50,032 bases of DNA from assembly GCF_025602895.1 (NCBI RefSeq), contig NW_026516417.1, positions 1-50,032 of the forward strand. Direction: 5' to 3'. Position 1 is the stretch's first letter. Every line of letters starts with the position of its first letter. The notes below the pieces were generated by a model that had not been told where the DNA came from, made no database searches, and worked only from the letters and a program-made list of their open reading frames with translations. Source of the DNA: Polychytrium aggregatum. Taxonomy: Eukaryota; Chytridiomycota; Chytridiomycetes; Polychytriales. The translations under genes were made by a program, and so were the position numbers. This document shows positions 11,501-23,042 of this stretch, in pieces.

Positions 11501-14225
11501 ATCGAGGTCAAGGTCGATCCAACGCCACCCATTGATCTCATGGATCCGAACCACATGTAAGCAGGCGTTGTTGGCATCGTCAAAGCAGCAGCGGCAAACC
11601 GCAGTCGAGCGACCAGGGGGTACTGTGGAAATGCGGATCCAGCACAGGCCGGCACACTGGCAGCGCCTCCCTCTTCTCACGCCTTCCATATCGATGCGCT
11701 TGGATGATCGATGCAACGGTGCGCCGACAGATCGCAGGTATCCCGGCTCTATCTCGGCCATTCGGGGCTGGCCTCGCCCGAACACCGATCCAAGCTCAAG
11801 CCCTTGCAAATCAGCGACTCGTTCCTGCGGGACCTCGAACGGCTTGACACATTACCGGAGTGAGCATCGAATCGACCAGGGAGCAGGGAGCAGAGCAGAG
11901 AGCAGAGAGCAGAGCAGAGAGCAGAGAGCAGAGCAAATATGAGTGGTGTGAATAGCTCGGGACAGCCAGCCGGATTCGATTTCGATTCGCTCCCTTTGGC
12001 TCACAGCGTCATTTGACTGTTTATCTCCTCGCTTCTCCCTCTGCCATCGGGTCGCAGGCGAGACTGCTTGAGCTTTGGTGTTTTGTTCTGTCGATCGGGC
12101 AAGGACACCATCCAGGACATTCTGTCGCCAAAGGGTATCAGCACGGACTTTAAGCAGTTCATGTCCTCGCTGGCGTGGCCGGTACGTATGTTGCCACAGA
12201 TGGCGCCCGATGGGTTTCTGTGCCAAGAGCACCGGCTGTGCGGCTGCGTTTCATGGTCGTATGGGCTCTTGAAACGGCGGCGTTGATTGATGTAATCGGT
12301 TTGTGGGCGGTGCCGGGACGCTGATCGATTGGTGGCCTCGTTTGCGGTGTTTTTATCGGTTGACTGGTGCCGTAGTCGCAATGTCGTTGTACCTGCCGAT
12401 CGATGTCCACCCATGTCCCATCGTTCGGGCTGTTGAGATACTGTGCTGAAAGACCGTTGTTCTCCCGCCCGTCCACTTGCAATACTCCGGTGGCAGGTCG
12501 ACCTCGAGACCCACCCAGGGTACAAGGGCCGGCTCTCAAAGACGTACTGCTCGACAGCACCCTACTGGGCGAACCGCAACTGGGAGATCATCTTCAACTG
12601 TCCGTATTATATCCACGACACCAGCGTTGGCGTCGAAACACCAAACATTGCTATCCCAACGAGCGTCAACAGCGCCTCGGGGCTCTCGTTCCCATCGCCG
12701 TCTGGGGATTTACCGTACGAAACGCCCGAGAGCCTCTTCCAGTCCCCCAGTATGGGCGATTCGGCTGCCCCCGGAGGAGCCGGCGGCCTCGGCATCAGTC
12801 GCAGCCGTAGCAACAGCCACAGCCACAGCCGCAGCAGCAGCATTGGAGGCGGAGGACTCTATGTACAGACGGCAGCGACGGGATCCTCGGGCAGCGGCTG
12901 GGGGTCGACGTCGCCAAGCATGTCCAACTTCCGGGGAGCGGCTCGGCTCTCGCCGATCGAGAATGACTCGCTTCTGGGCACGCCAGTGGCCCTGGCACCG
13001 GACCATCCCCTGGGCATGCGCGAGATCTTTGGGCACGTCGCCCAGGACGATATTGTGTACATTGTCTGGATCGAGGACAACCACAAGCTCGACCACGTCA
13101 TCAAAAGGTTCTCCAAGACCGAGAACGAGTCCAAGCTGGCCAGCAGCAACCTTGAGGGCCGGGACTCGCGGGTGCGGCGGTCGCCGCAAGACGAGGAGCT
13201 GCAGCGTAAGCGCCAGAGCCTGCCGGGAAGCAAGACCATGTACGAGGCGGTTGGGGACTTTGAGAAGCGCATCACACACGATACCAGCGGAGACACTGCC
13301 GAGGTGCAGAGCACGGTCTCAAAGGAAGCACCCAAGCCCCGGGATCCTGCCTTCAGCAGTAGCAGCGGCAGCACAGGCGGGCCAGCGAAGCGACCGGGCG
13401 ATGCAGCGGCCGGCCCAACGGCTGTATCAGGCGAACCCGAGCATCTCTGGAACGGACAGATCTTTATCGTCATTCATCCGCTCGCCAAGACACCGGGGCT
13501 GTACGAGATCCGGATCGTGACGGTGGAAACGTGGAAGGAGAACCTGGTGAGCAGCAGAGGATGAGTTTTGTGTGGCGGGAGGGCAGTTCATGGGCTCGTG
13601 GATAGTCAGCGAGCTTGTTGATGCCGCAGTACAGATATGGGTGGCAGGCGTTGATGAGCCGCCCGCTAACCGAGTACTTGCGACCTGCCGATGGCAATCC
13701 AACCAACGCCTCGACAGTATTTTGGACCCTTACTGGACGGAATGATCGTCAGCCAGCATGCCCTCGGGACGCTGGTCCGAAGCACGGCGATCTCGGCCCA
13801 CCTGAGTTTCAAATTGCGCAAAGGCGGATACCGCAAGCCGTAAGTCGAGGAGACGGGCGGGGGGGGGGGTCGCGGCTGCTGGTGGGAAAGAAGGTCGGGC
13901 TTGTGATGGAGGAGCCCTTGGAGCCCTTGGAGCCCTTGGAGCCGACGACTCACATGCTGCCATCTGCCCCGTGTGCTTGTCCGTCCGGCCTGCATCATGG
14001 CCATAGACATTTGGTCCGACGCAATGCGATCGAGGAGCTGTGCACCAAACACCGAATGTCTGGCTCGCTCGCAGAGTAAGTGTATACGCTGCCCACGACG
14101 GCGAATGCTCTGAGCATGGCATGGCCTTGCATCGTGGAGACATGAGCACGGCCTTTCCCCTCGATGGCAACACTGACTGGTTGGTCTCTTCTGGCGATAG
14201 CTTCTACGGCGATTTGTATTATTAG
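5506..14225 (+). CDS. RalGAP-alpha-like Rap/Ran-GAP domain protein, at least 21 exons
   Basis: Large GTPase-activating protein related to RalGAP alpha and tuberin; relatives form a RalGAP/TSC-like complex that inactivates Ral/Rheb-type GTPases. Phase-consistent exons: 5630-6011, 6292-6651, 6962-7024, 7112-7290, 7443-7510, 7711-7766, 7868-8016, 8149-8266, 8449-8748, 8889-8999, 9209-9364, 9518-9616, 9757-9828, 9931-11264, 11485-11556, 11731-11859, 12058-12181, 12497-13546, 13718-13839, 14007-14075, 14201-14225, giving about 1,680 residues. The N-terminal two thirds is helical, with stretches such as TWILLLKVLLG and GNPNMLPFRNFEEAI typical of RalGAP alpha. The GAP domain runs from FKQFMSSLAWPV and HPGYKG through VYIVWIED to DGMIVSQHALGTLVRSTAI near the C-terminus, with a long Ser-rich insert at 12690-12950. 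The first coding exon is unresolved: ATG 5506 is a candidate, but its donor at 5555 does not match the phase of the 5630 exon. The intron after 7024 starts with GC. Confidence 0.88.
7025..7111 (+). other. Probable GC-AG intron in the RalGAP-like gene
   Basis: The exon ends TTGAAG and the next bases are GCAAGT; the intron ends CTTCCAG. Both sides are phase 0. The intron itself is open in the same frame, so retention would add 29 residues without a stop; splicing is preferred because the junction joins two family-like segments. Confidence 0.55.
9891..9916 (+). repeat. (ACTC)n microsatellite in an intron
   Basis: About six tandem copies of CACT/ACTC lie just upstream of the acceptor GTGCAG at 9930 in the RalGAP-like gene. 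Confidence 0.85.
11879..11936 (+). repeat. Purine-rich GAGCAGA tandem repeat in an intron
   Basis: Repeated GAGCAGA/GAGCAGAGA units fill part of the intron at 11860-12057 of the RalGAP-like gene. Confidence 0.85.
13911..13943 (+). repeat. 9-bp tandem repeat GGAGCCCTT in an intron
   Basis: Three full copies and a partial copy of GGAGCCCTT, close after a run of about 11 G at 13860, in the intron at 13840-14006 of the RalGAP-like gene. Confidence 0.85.
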
Positions 14226-14983
14226 CACACAAAAGTTGAGCGGGACGTGCCTCGAGTATTGCAAGCAGTACCGCCGTCATCAGAGGAGGAGCGATGCGTG
14301 TTGGTCCCTCACTTGGACTGTGCCATGTGCCTTGAACAAGAAGGGAATATCGCAATTCCGCGAAAGGACTGCTCGTTTCGGTTTCTGGGTTCTTGGTGGC
14401 GAGCAGCGGGACGACCACACAGTCCGGTGGCGCCGGTCGGTGACCCAGAAAGCACCCTGGCATCGCAGCAAGCAGTATGTCATCGGTGCGACTGAGCCGA
14501 CGCCACGAGCTGGCTCGGCGAGCACTTGGAATTGTGGGAACGGGCTGGATGGTGGGTGGGCTCTGTGCTGCGCGGGCCCATCGCACAACACAGCCTGGAA
14601 CCACTCGGACGCAGCGCTGGCGTGGATGGAGGAGGGGGTGCAAGCCACCACCCCGGCGACGGATTTGTGTCAGTGTGAGAGTGAGTGGTGTTAACACTCA
14701 ACGACAACAACTACTAACACTCAACACCCACCGACACCCACCGACAACCATCGACACCCATCACACCACAGCCACCCGACCAGCAAACATCGCCCGCCCT
14801 CACGTGGCTCCCCAGCCTCTGCCCTCGGCCTTTCTTCTGGATCGTCCGTCTCATCGTGCCTTTGCCCCTGTCTGTCCTTCGCGGCTCTCGTCTCCCCCCC
14901 CCGCTTGCTCCCGGTCTCGGCCTCTGCTCCCAATCTATCCTCATCTCGGTCTCTGCCTGTCTTGCTCTCTTCTTTGTCGCTCC
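14226..14983 (+). other. Intergenic region and 5' leader of the MAPKK gene
   Basis: No supported gene. Repeated CACCCACCGACA/CATCGACACC words at 14724-14770 and a pyrimidine-rich stretch before ATG 14984 fit a promoter plus leader. No clear TATA box was seen. Confidence 0.4.
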
Positions 14984-17084
14984 ATGTCGTCTCGTCTCGA
15001 TTCTTCCCCAGAGCCATCGTGCAAGCGTCCGCGGCGACTCACCCTCGGCGTCAGCATCAACTTCCCGACTCGGCCTGCCCCAACCTTCAACGATGGGGAG
15101 TTTGAGCTGACCAACCAAGAGTCGTTCCGCTTCAAGCTTCGCCACCATCTGCTGCACAGGGTGGGCGACCTGGGCTCTGGCTCCGGTGGCTCTGTCTACA
15201 AAGTGCAACACATCCACTCCGGAACTATCATGGCCCGCAAGGTGAGCTCTCCTCTGCTGGCTCCTCCGGCTTGCTGGGCAACTTGCTGCTGCCTGGCCCG
15301 CCGTCGCAGCGCTGTCGAGGTGTGACGGCTGGAGCCGCTGTGGCTTTAGGTTGAGGTTGGAGGTTGGAGGGAGCAAACAGTGGCCAGGATTGAGCCGCAG
15401 ATGCACCATCAGATGCTATGAGCACCGGAGGCGGGCAACATGTGTTATCCGCCACACCACCGTCCTTTCTGCCACATCACCGTCCTATCCACCAGCACAC
15501 CGCTGCTGTCTCCCTGTGGTGATGTTCCCAGTGCCTCGTCTAACATGCCTCCCTCGATCCGTTGACAGATTGTCACCATAACGATTGAGGACGCTTCACA
15601 GGCCGAGCGCACCCAGGCACGGGTGTTGCGAGAGCTTCGGATCCTGCGCAAGTGCCAGTCGCCTCACATCGTCAAGTTTTTTGGGAGCTTTGTCCACGAG
15701 GGCGAGATCTCGATATGTATGGAGTATATGGATCTGGGATCCTTTGACCGCATCTACACCGCCATTGGCCCGCTGGACGAGCGCATCGTCTCCAAGGTCG
15801 CCTTTGCGGCTCTCGAAGGACTGATCTACCTGAGCGAGGAACACAACATTGTCCACAGAGGTAAGGAGCGCCACTCTCCTGCTCGGCTGCTGCATATCCC
15901 TTGACCAGCAGCCCATCCCTCGACCAGCAACTCATCCCCCGAACCCCTTCCTCCACGGATTGCAGATATGAAGCCCAGCAACATTCTCTTGAACACCGAT
16001 GGCGAAGTCAAGATCGCCGACTTTGGCGTGAGCAAGGAGCTCATCAACGGCACCATGGCCCGGACTTTTCTCGGAACACAGCGATATCTGCCTGTATGAT
16101 CCTTGCACTCGTCTACCAAATTGTGCTGCTCTGTCGATTAGCGTTGCTCCTGTCGATTAGCGTTGCTCCTGTCGAATAGTGCTGCTCCCATCTACCAGCC
16201 CAGCCTTTTGTTCCTGACCTCCCCGACTGATCTGTCTCGCTCGTTCTTGTCCCAAATCATCTCGACCAACTCGTCTACCACACACAACACCGCCGTACTC
16301 AGCCCGAGCGAGTCACTGGTGGCCAAGAGCACTCTGTCAAGAGTGATATCTGGAGTCTTGGTCTGACTCTGATGGAGCTCGCGACGGGACGTTTCCCGTT
16401 CCCTCCCGAGGACCATCCCCCTCTTCCTTCCATTGTCGATCTTCTGAGCTATATCGAGGCCGAGCCCGCCCCCAGGCTTCCCGGCGACTTGTTTTCGACC
16501 AACTTTGATGTGTTTTGCCAAAGATGGTATGTTGCCGCTTCGTCCCAGCCGATATTATCGGGGCCATCGACAACGGCGGTGCAAAAGCGTGCCCGAGTCG
16601 GCCTCCTTGGCTTCTCTGTCCGCCTGGCTGTGCATGCGCTTGGCTCTTCCACCCCTCGGCGGGACCCCTCGACGCATGCCATATCTGGGAGCTGTGCAGA
16701 AGCTGACGCCGCTCTGTTTTCCTTCGCCTTTTGCGCCTGCGGTGGATCGTAGTTTGCTCAAGGACCCCGAGGAGCGAGCATCGCTACGCCAGCTCAAAGT
16801 AAGTGACGGAGATCCGCTTTTGAATCTCCACCGCTTCAACTCCAGCGTGTCCTATGGGTGTTCTCTGCGACGCTGGGATGGCGCTGTTTTGCACTGGAGT
16901 GTACAGTGATTGTGCTGACCTGCGCTGTTTCACCTTGAGCTAACACGCACAACGCTGCGCCCGTTTGCCTGCTCTTCCCCATGCGTCACTGCCATTGTAG
17001 GCGGAGCCCTTTGCCAGCAATGGCGCAAGTGTTGATTTGAGGCCCTGGTGCCAGCAGCTCAAGGCCCGATTTGATTTTGCATAG
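14984..17084 (+). CDS. MAP kinase kinase (MEK/Ste7-like), 343 aa
   Basis: Dual-specificity kinase of the STE7 class, the middle tier of a MAPK cascade; acts in the cytosol on a MAPK. Exons 14984-15241, 15569-15860, 15966-16093, 16303-16526, 16753-16798 and 17001-17084 keep phase and give 343 residues, a compact MAPKK. Visible motifs: Gly-rich loop LGSGSGGSVY, the lysine in IMARK at the first exon junction, HRDMKPSNIL across the second intron, DFGVSKEL, and an activation loop INGTMARTFLGT followed by PERV and SDIWSLGLTLMELA. The loop has Thr at the usual Ser/Thr sites and one residue more between them than MEK1 (from family knowledge). A short Arg/Lys-rich N-terminus (CKRPRR) could be a MAPK docking site. 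Which cascade it serves cannot be told. Confidence 0.9.
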
Positions 17085-17144
17085 ACGGGCCCGCATGTGC
17101 CCATTGGCCGAGCATCTCTCGCCACTCCCCTTCCTCTCCCTCTC

Positions 17145-17172
17145 CTCCTTCCTCCTTCCTCCTTCCTCCTTC
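17145..17172 (+). repeat. 7-bp tandem repeat CTCCTTC
   Basis: Four perfect copies of CTCCTTC inside a longer pyrimidine tract, about 60 bp after the MAPKK stop codon. Confidence 0.9.
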
Positions 17173-17854
17173 CTCTCCCTTTCTTTCGTACAACATGCTC
17201 AAACACACAACTCTACCCGCTCCATCCATACCTCTCACCGGGACCATGGCTCAAGCACACGACACTGATGCAAGAGACAAGCGCACCGGATGCATCACGG
17301 ACTATCATCAAAAGCTTCTCTTCTCTACACCCTATTTCCTCGCCAACACGGTGACGAGCCGCGACAAGAAAAACCGATATGAAACAACAAAACAAGGGAC
17401 GGTCAAAAATATATGTATTCGGCAGAAACGTGGTCCATGCTCCGGAGACGCGATCGTCATCATACCGACAACTACATCGATGTCTGCACAGGGTTGCAAT
17501 GAAGAGACCAAGTCCCCTCGATAACGGCCTCCAACGATTGCGCCGACTCGCTTAAGTCGCAGCCGGCCTCGATCCGCTAGAAGGGGGGGGTGGAGGAGTA
17601 CCCCTTCACAACCACAGCTCTTCTTATACGCATTTCTTGCCCCACCCCTGCTTTCACCAATCTTCGTCCTTCCCCGTTGGCGACATATCTCTGCACTATC
17701 TGTACAAACACAATCAGCCGGCTGCCCTCCGGACACGCAAGCCACGAAACGGACCCTTCCACAGCTCACACTTTGCTCCTCATAATGCATTGAATTGCTA
17801 CAACATCACTATCATCCATGCGCCTATTTCTTCCCTACTTTGCTGTGCCCCTTC

Positions 17855-17890
17855 TTGCTTCGTTCCTTGCTTCGTTCCTTGCTTCGTTCC
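17855..17890 (+). repeat. 12-bp tandem repeat TTGCTTCGTTCC
   Basis: Three perfect copies of TTGCTTCGTTCC followed by a degenerate fourth (TTGCCTCC). Confidence 0.9.
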
Positions 17891-19333
17891 TTGCCTCCTC
17901 TTCCCCGTGCCATTTTGTCGTTCCTCTCTCTCGCCCTTTCTCTCGGCAACAGCCATCATGTCTCGGACCTGCACTTGATGTTTCGAATCTGCACTCGGGA
18001 GTGATGTTATTTCCTTCTGCATCCACTCTCGATGTTGGAACCTTTGCCTTTGGCCTTTGGCACCCGGTGTCTTCTCTATCATTCAAATCGTTCTCGTTTC
18101 GTTTTCGATGTTATGTTTATCAAAGGTTGCTATGCAATGTGCACTACTTTGGGGGTGAGTGTTTTGGACGGGAGGGCGGCCCTCTGTTCACATGTATCTC
18201 CTCCGTTCCTCTGTCCTTCCTCACGAATCCCTTCAAGATGCACACGTGGACGCAACAACAAAGGCAGGCGATGGTGATTTGAAGAAATCGTGGGGATGGG
18301 GTCGTTCTTACCCATATTCTCCAATTGTGGTGCCGTCCCTTTCCCTTCGAAGTATCCCTTGACACTCTCCTTCAGGCTAGACTCCCTCCGATACTCGTTT
18401 TGTGCTTTGAATGTGACTATCCTACCGCACCTCCATTTTGTTTTGTTTTTTTCTTTTTTGGATTGGATGGACCAGTACCAACTCCCCCCCAAGCGTGACT
18501 CTTTTTCTTCCTTTCTATAACTTTGATATTGCTGGTCAGATCATCTGCCTCATACAATCATTCTGAGGAAAAAAAAAGTGGGACGACGGTATCCCTCTAT
18601 CTCTGGCATCTGGAGCACCAGTGGGCCGGCAGTGCGATTGTTTTCGGTCATCGTTGGCAGTCGCTTCGTTTTCGGTTCGGGAAGCGTCGACTTGAACACT
18701 CCCGATCGATCTCCTGCGGCGCCGATCGACTGGCATTGATATCGCGATGCGGGAGTGTGTCGAAGTATTCCAACACCTGGATGACTTTATGGATTCATAC
18801 CGCTCGGATGATTCGAGCCGCTTGGCTTCCAGGCACCCTGAGCACACCTATTGGGTCCGGGTAGCGATGGACAGTGCATGTATCCCGCTTGTGACCAAGA
18901 CTGTATTGATCATGCTTCAAGTACGACCGTCGACAGAGGGATACGCCGTATTTCACCGGCAGCGACAAATCGACAGCGATATGACGCGAAAATATATAAT
19001 AGTGGGAGAGCGAAGCGAGTTGGTCGAGTGAGATCAAAACCAGCAGAACCAAAGGGAAGGCAAACGAAGAAGGAAGAGAGAGGACGGGGGAGGGAAAGGG
19101 TGTGGCTCGCTGACGAAATTATGCTTTGGGTTATGTTGCTGGTCTCATGAATGGCCGTTGGGCTCTGACTTCTGTTTCGTCTGGTGCGGGGCGGCAGTAA
19201 TATGACAAGGCGCGGAAGCGGTGTGGACGCAACAGTCCAAAGTGGCTGGAGATGCTCTGCGGGGCTTTCGATCGAGTGGTGCTGCATGCGTCGACTCTGC
19301 TTCGCGATTTGAAGGACGCATCGGCATCGTTCC

Positions 19334-22300
19334 TTACAATGACCCTCGACCGTCAGTCTTGGAATCGGGCTTGGCGAGACACTGGTCCTTGGGGCTGAGG
19401 AACCACAGCTGTCTGTTTCTCAGCGCAATCTCAGGCTCCGGCACCCAGTCAGCGTGGATGATCGAGTAGCCGGCTGTGTCGTGGACTTGGTTGGCAGTCG
19501 GCGGCGATCCAGATGCCAAGCTCTTGTCGCCCTTGCGTGCGTTGGCTTCGCTGCCAAAGAGCAGATAGCCGTTCACAAACTCCTCCTGGGCCAAGAACGT
19601 GAACCTCGTCCGGTCAGCGAGGCTCTTCAAGGGCGGAAGCGTTGCGGGAGTCAGCAGAAGCGACGCCTTGGTGCTCTCCTGTTCAGAAGATGCGTCGCGC
19701 TCCTTGAGGTCGTTGCCGGCCGGCGGGAGGGTGGTGCCGTTGCGGAGGGTCAGGCGATCGTCGACCCAGACCACCTCGTTCTCCATGCCCAAGACCTTGG
19801 TGAAGCCCTGCAGATCCGGTGCCGCACCATCGTCCTTGAGGGCGTTCCAGGCCTGCAGCAGGAAGCGATAGGTCCGTGCGTTGCCTCTCAAGAACATGGT
19901 GCCGACGTTGAGAACAGGCAGTTTGTGAGAGAGCCCCGAGGACAGCTTGACGTGGCCCACGTTCTTCTTCTCGCCCAGGGCAATGTAGACATCCGCCGTC
20001 GGGTTGGCAGTGGTATGGAGGGCGGTCAGGTCCCGGAGCACAACCGAGTCGCCGTCGAGGAACCAGACGTCGAATCCCGCGCCCACCAGCTTGGCCAGGA
20101 CCTTGGGCTTGTTGCGCATCATCCGGACCAGGTCGTAGTCCTGGCGATAGACGCGCCGCTTGGTGGCATAGTCCGGAAAGTCAAAGAGGCTGACGTAGCC
20201 CTTGTCCAGCAGCGTGTCATGCGCCTGAATGTCGAGCGACCAGAACACGATATTGTATAGCCCTTGGCGGGCGAGGGAGCATGCCAGGTTCAGAGCGATC
20301 TTGACGAACGCCTTGTTGGTGGGTATCACAATCACCTGGTTGTTCACGGCAATCTTGGAGAGCGCCTGCAGCAGACAGTGGCGGCGGAAGCTGATCTGAT
20401 CGGGCTCGCAGGGCGAGTTGTTGCTGGGGTCAAACAGGTTCGAGTCGATCCAGTCAAGAAGCTTCTTCTGGTTCTTGGTTGAGTCCAAGGCGTTGAACTT
20501 GCGGCAGAAAAAGTATGTGAAGCCCGTGAAGTTGGAGTAGAAGTACAGTGGATTGGGGTTGAGATGCTGGCGGTCGGTGTAACTGAGCCATGTCGGGTGG
20601 GGGCTGCCTTCCTCAAAGGCCAGATAACGCTTCATGTCCTTGATGATGGTGCTGTTGAATTCGATGGCATTGACCATTGCTGTCGGATTGGGGTAGGAGT
20701 GATGGGCAATGGCAGCGGACGTCAGAGATACTGACAGGTGATGCTGAGGCACTACAAAGCTCTAATCAACGCCAGTGCTCGGACGGTGAATGCTGCGCAC
20801 ATCCAGAGTCGCTGATGAAGGCAGCAGAGCCAACAACGCAGCCAGACAAGTGGCAAACAGTCTCATGGCTCGCCGTGATGGAGATATCGCCAGTACAGCA
20901 GAAGGGCTGTAGCACCGTCCCATCCAGCATCGGAGTGTCGTTCTACACAGTATCGAACAGCTCTGGATCGCCAACGCAGCACGCATACTTACTCGTGGCG
21001 AAATAGGACTCGTCGGGGATGTACGAGTGCTCCATGTATGCCAGGAGGTTGAAGGCATCCAGATTGGTGCGGAAGTGGCGGACCGTGTGTGGGTTCAAGA
21101 TCATCCACTGGTGGTGTTTGTACGCCTTCCAGTGGGAGAACGGCCACGAGACGATGCCAAACTCCTTGGGGTGACCGATGTAGGCCCAGTTGTCGTCTCC
21201 AAAGGCAACGTGCGGGCGGAACAAGCGCTCGGCCAGATCATCTGTTTGAAGGGCAGTGCGGCGCCGGTGATGATCAACGTGGATCGATGTATGCACCGAG
21301 GATTCGAATGGAGGATGCAGTAGAACATTGGGAGAAGCGTGAGCCGGTGTAGCAGTAGGAACACGATCGTCGAGTTGGCCACGGCTGTCGTTCTCACTAA
21401 ATGACAGACGCCGCAGAGCTGGGCGATTGTGACACCGGACCAGTCGTACTAGGACTTGCGATTCACGCATTCGCCGACTCTGAAGTCAACGAGGTCCTCC
21501 CTCCAAACCGAGGCCACACCGGTGTTTGGAACTCGCAAGTGCCTGCTGCATCACTGTGCTCACGAGCCGTATAGGAGACCAGTACCAAGAACAGCACCAG
21601 CACTCCTGCCGCACCATTGACAGAGCAGTGTGGCGATTGACGATGCAACGTACCTGTCTCGGGCCAGTACTCGATCCAGTTGGCATCCTTGATGCGGTGC
21701 TTCATAGCATCGTCCCTCAGCGTCTTGTGGATAACTTCGTTGCGGGCCAGGGGCCAGTCGTAGTTGCTGAGGTTGATGACATAGTCCCAGTCGGCCAGGT
21801 CCAGGAGCTCGTAGAAACCAGAGAGCTGCGTAAACACCAGGGAGATGTGTCCCCAGACGTTCTTGAAGGAGTACTGGGCGATAAAGACGTTTCCCTCCTT
21901 CAGACCCCCGGGGCGGCTCGCCAGCCACGCCTGGACCTTGGACCGGAGCTCCTTGGAGCGGGCATCGATGTGGATGAGCGTGATCGAGTCGCCGTCGTCG
22001 AGCTTGTCGATCAGCGACTTGAGCTGGATGAATCCCGAGATCTCGTGAACCATCAGCAAGTACGCAATCTTGTACTTTCGGCGCGGTCCGGGGATGACCG
22101 ACTCGTGCGGGACGAGAGCCGGGATCACGGGCTTGAAATAGTGGATCGGGTTGATGGAGAGCAGCAGCGGCTTCTGGCTGAAGTTGACGATGGTGTTGGA
22201 GCCCTCGGCGGCCGAGTAGCACGCAAGACGCTTGCCATCCTGGGATCGGACATGGACGAGGGAGGATGGGGCGGCGGGAATGGCGGTAAATCAGGACAAT

Positions 22301-23042
22301 CGCTGGCGAATCGAGCGATGTGGCAGCCGGGTGCATGTCGAAGGAGGGCGGTTCAAGAGGGGCCGACAGAGTCGGGTGGATGTCCCAACGATCGAGGGCA
22401 TCATACATCATGCAGACGATCTGTGCTGTGCTCTCCGCTGCACAAAGGCCGACGAGGGAGTGCCGGGTCGGACACGATCCTTACCGACGGAAAGACGTTG
22501 TGGTAGTGAGCGCGGACGTAGTTGTAGAGCTCCTGGGCCTTGGTGTCGATGAGATTGCAAAACTCCTTCATGGTCGGGGTAGTGTCGGCAACAGAGCCGT
22601 TGAAGGGACGCAGATAGGCCATGCCGTCGAAGCTTGCGCCGTCGAGCATGGAGCAGAACTTGAACCCTCGAGCGACGAAAATGTGTCGGCGCTCGGCCTC
22701 ACGCAGCACGCGAGCAGTGTCCTGGTCAAAGATGGGCTGGAGCTCGGCCGAGCCTGGCGATTTGTGCACGAGTTCCTCGGGTCGGGAGCCATCATTGCTG
22801 CTGTCGGGAGCAGGCCGGGAAGACGATGGCAGAGGTGGGAAGAGCGGAACAGGCTGCTCTTGGATGCGGTCGTGGCCACTCTCTTGGGAGGGCCAGCAAT
22901 CGCCGCCGGTGCAGCCCTTGTGGAAGTCGCTGCTGGATCGGTCGAGCGAGGACGCCCGGATCAGAAAGACTGCCCAGATGATCAGGACGAGTGCTCCAAT
23001 CGAGAGGACCCGCTGGCCCAGGGGCGTCAGTCTCGTCCGCAT
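19334..23042 (-). CDS. Type II membrane protein fusing a GT14 (Branch) and a GT77-like glycosyltransferase
   Basis: Predicted Golgi enzyme of about 929 residues. Exons: 23042-22485, 22239-21654, 21241-20993 and about 20730-19334, phases 0, 1 and 1; the last acceptor could instead be at 20753. The ATG at 23042 starts a short cytosolic end with Arg, then a signal anchor (VLSIGALVLIIWAVFLI). Residues from about 230 match the GT14/core-2 branching fold: IAYLLMVHE, LIHIDARS, FVINLS-like DYVINLSNYDWPLARN, HHQWMILN, PDESYFAT and, in the last exon, FFCRKFNALDS. From about residue 515 a second nucleotide-sugar transferase domain (PF03407/GT77-like) begins, with IVIPTNKAFV, VFWSLDIQA and the DXD-like VWFLDGDSVVLRD. 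GT14 enzymes add GlcNAc or xylose; GT77 enzymes add xylose, arabinose or galactose. The pairing suggests consecutive steps on one glycan; donor and acceptor are unknown. Confidence 0.85.

Larger units (their letters stand above)
17085..19333. other. About 2.2 kb without a recognisable gene
   Basis: ORFs here are short and low-complexity with no known motif. The region holds pyrimidine-rich repeats and probably the 3' ends of the convergent MAPKK and GT14-GT77 genes. No tRNA-like or snRNA-like structure was recognised. Confidence 0.5.

Noticed and set aside
13860..13872. Run of about 11 G as a possible G-quadruplex or error hot spot
   Set aside because: Inside an intron, not affecting any frame; a single G run alone does not support a quadruplex.
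19454..20260. 268-residue plus-strand ORF
   Set aside because: Antisense to the GT77-like part of the fusion gene, which has conserved motifs and correct splicing.
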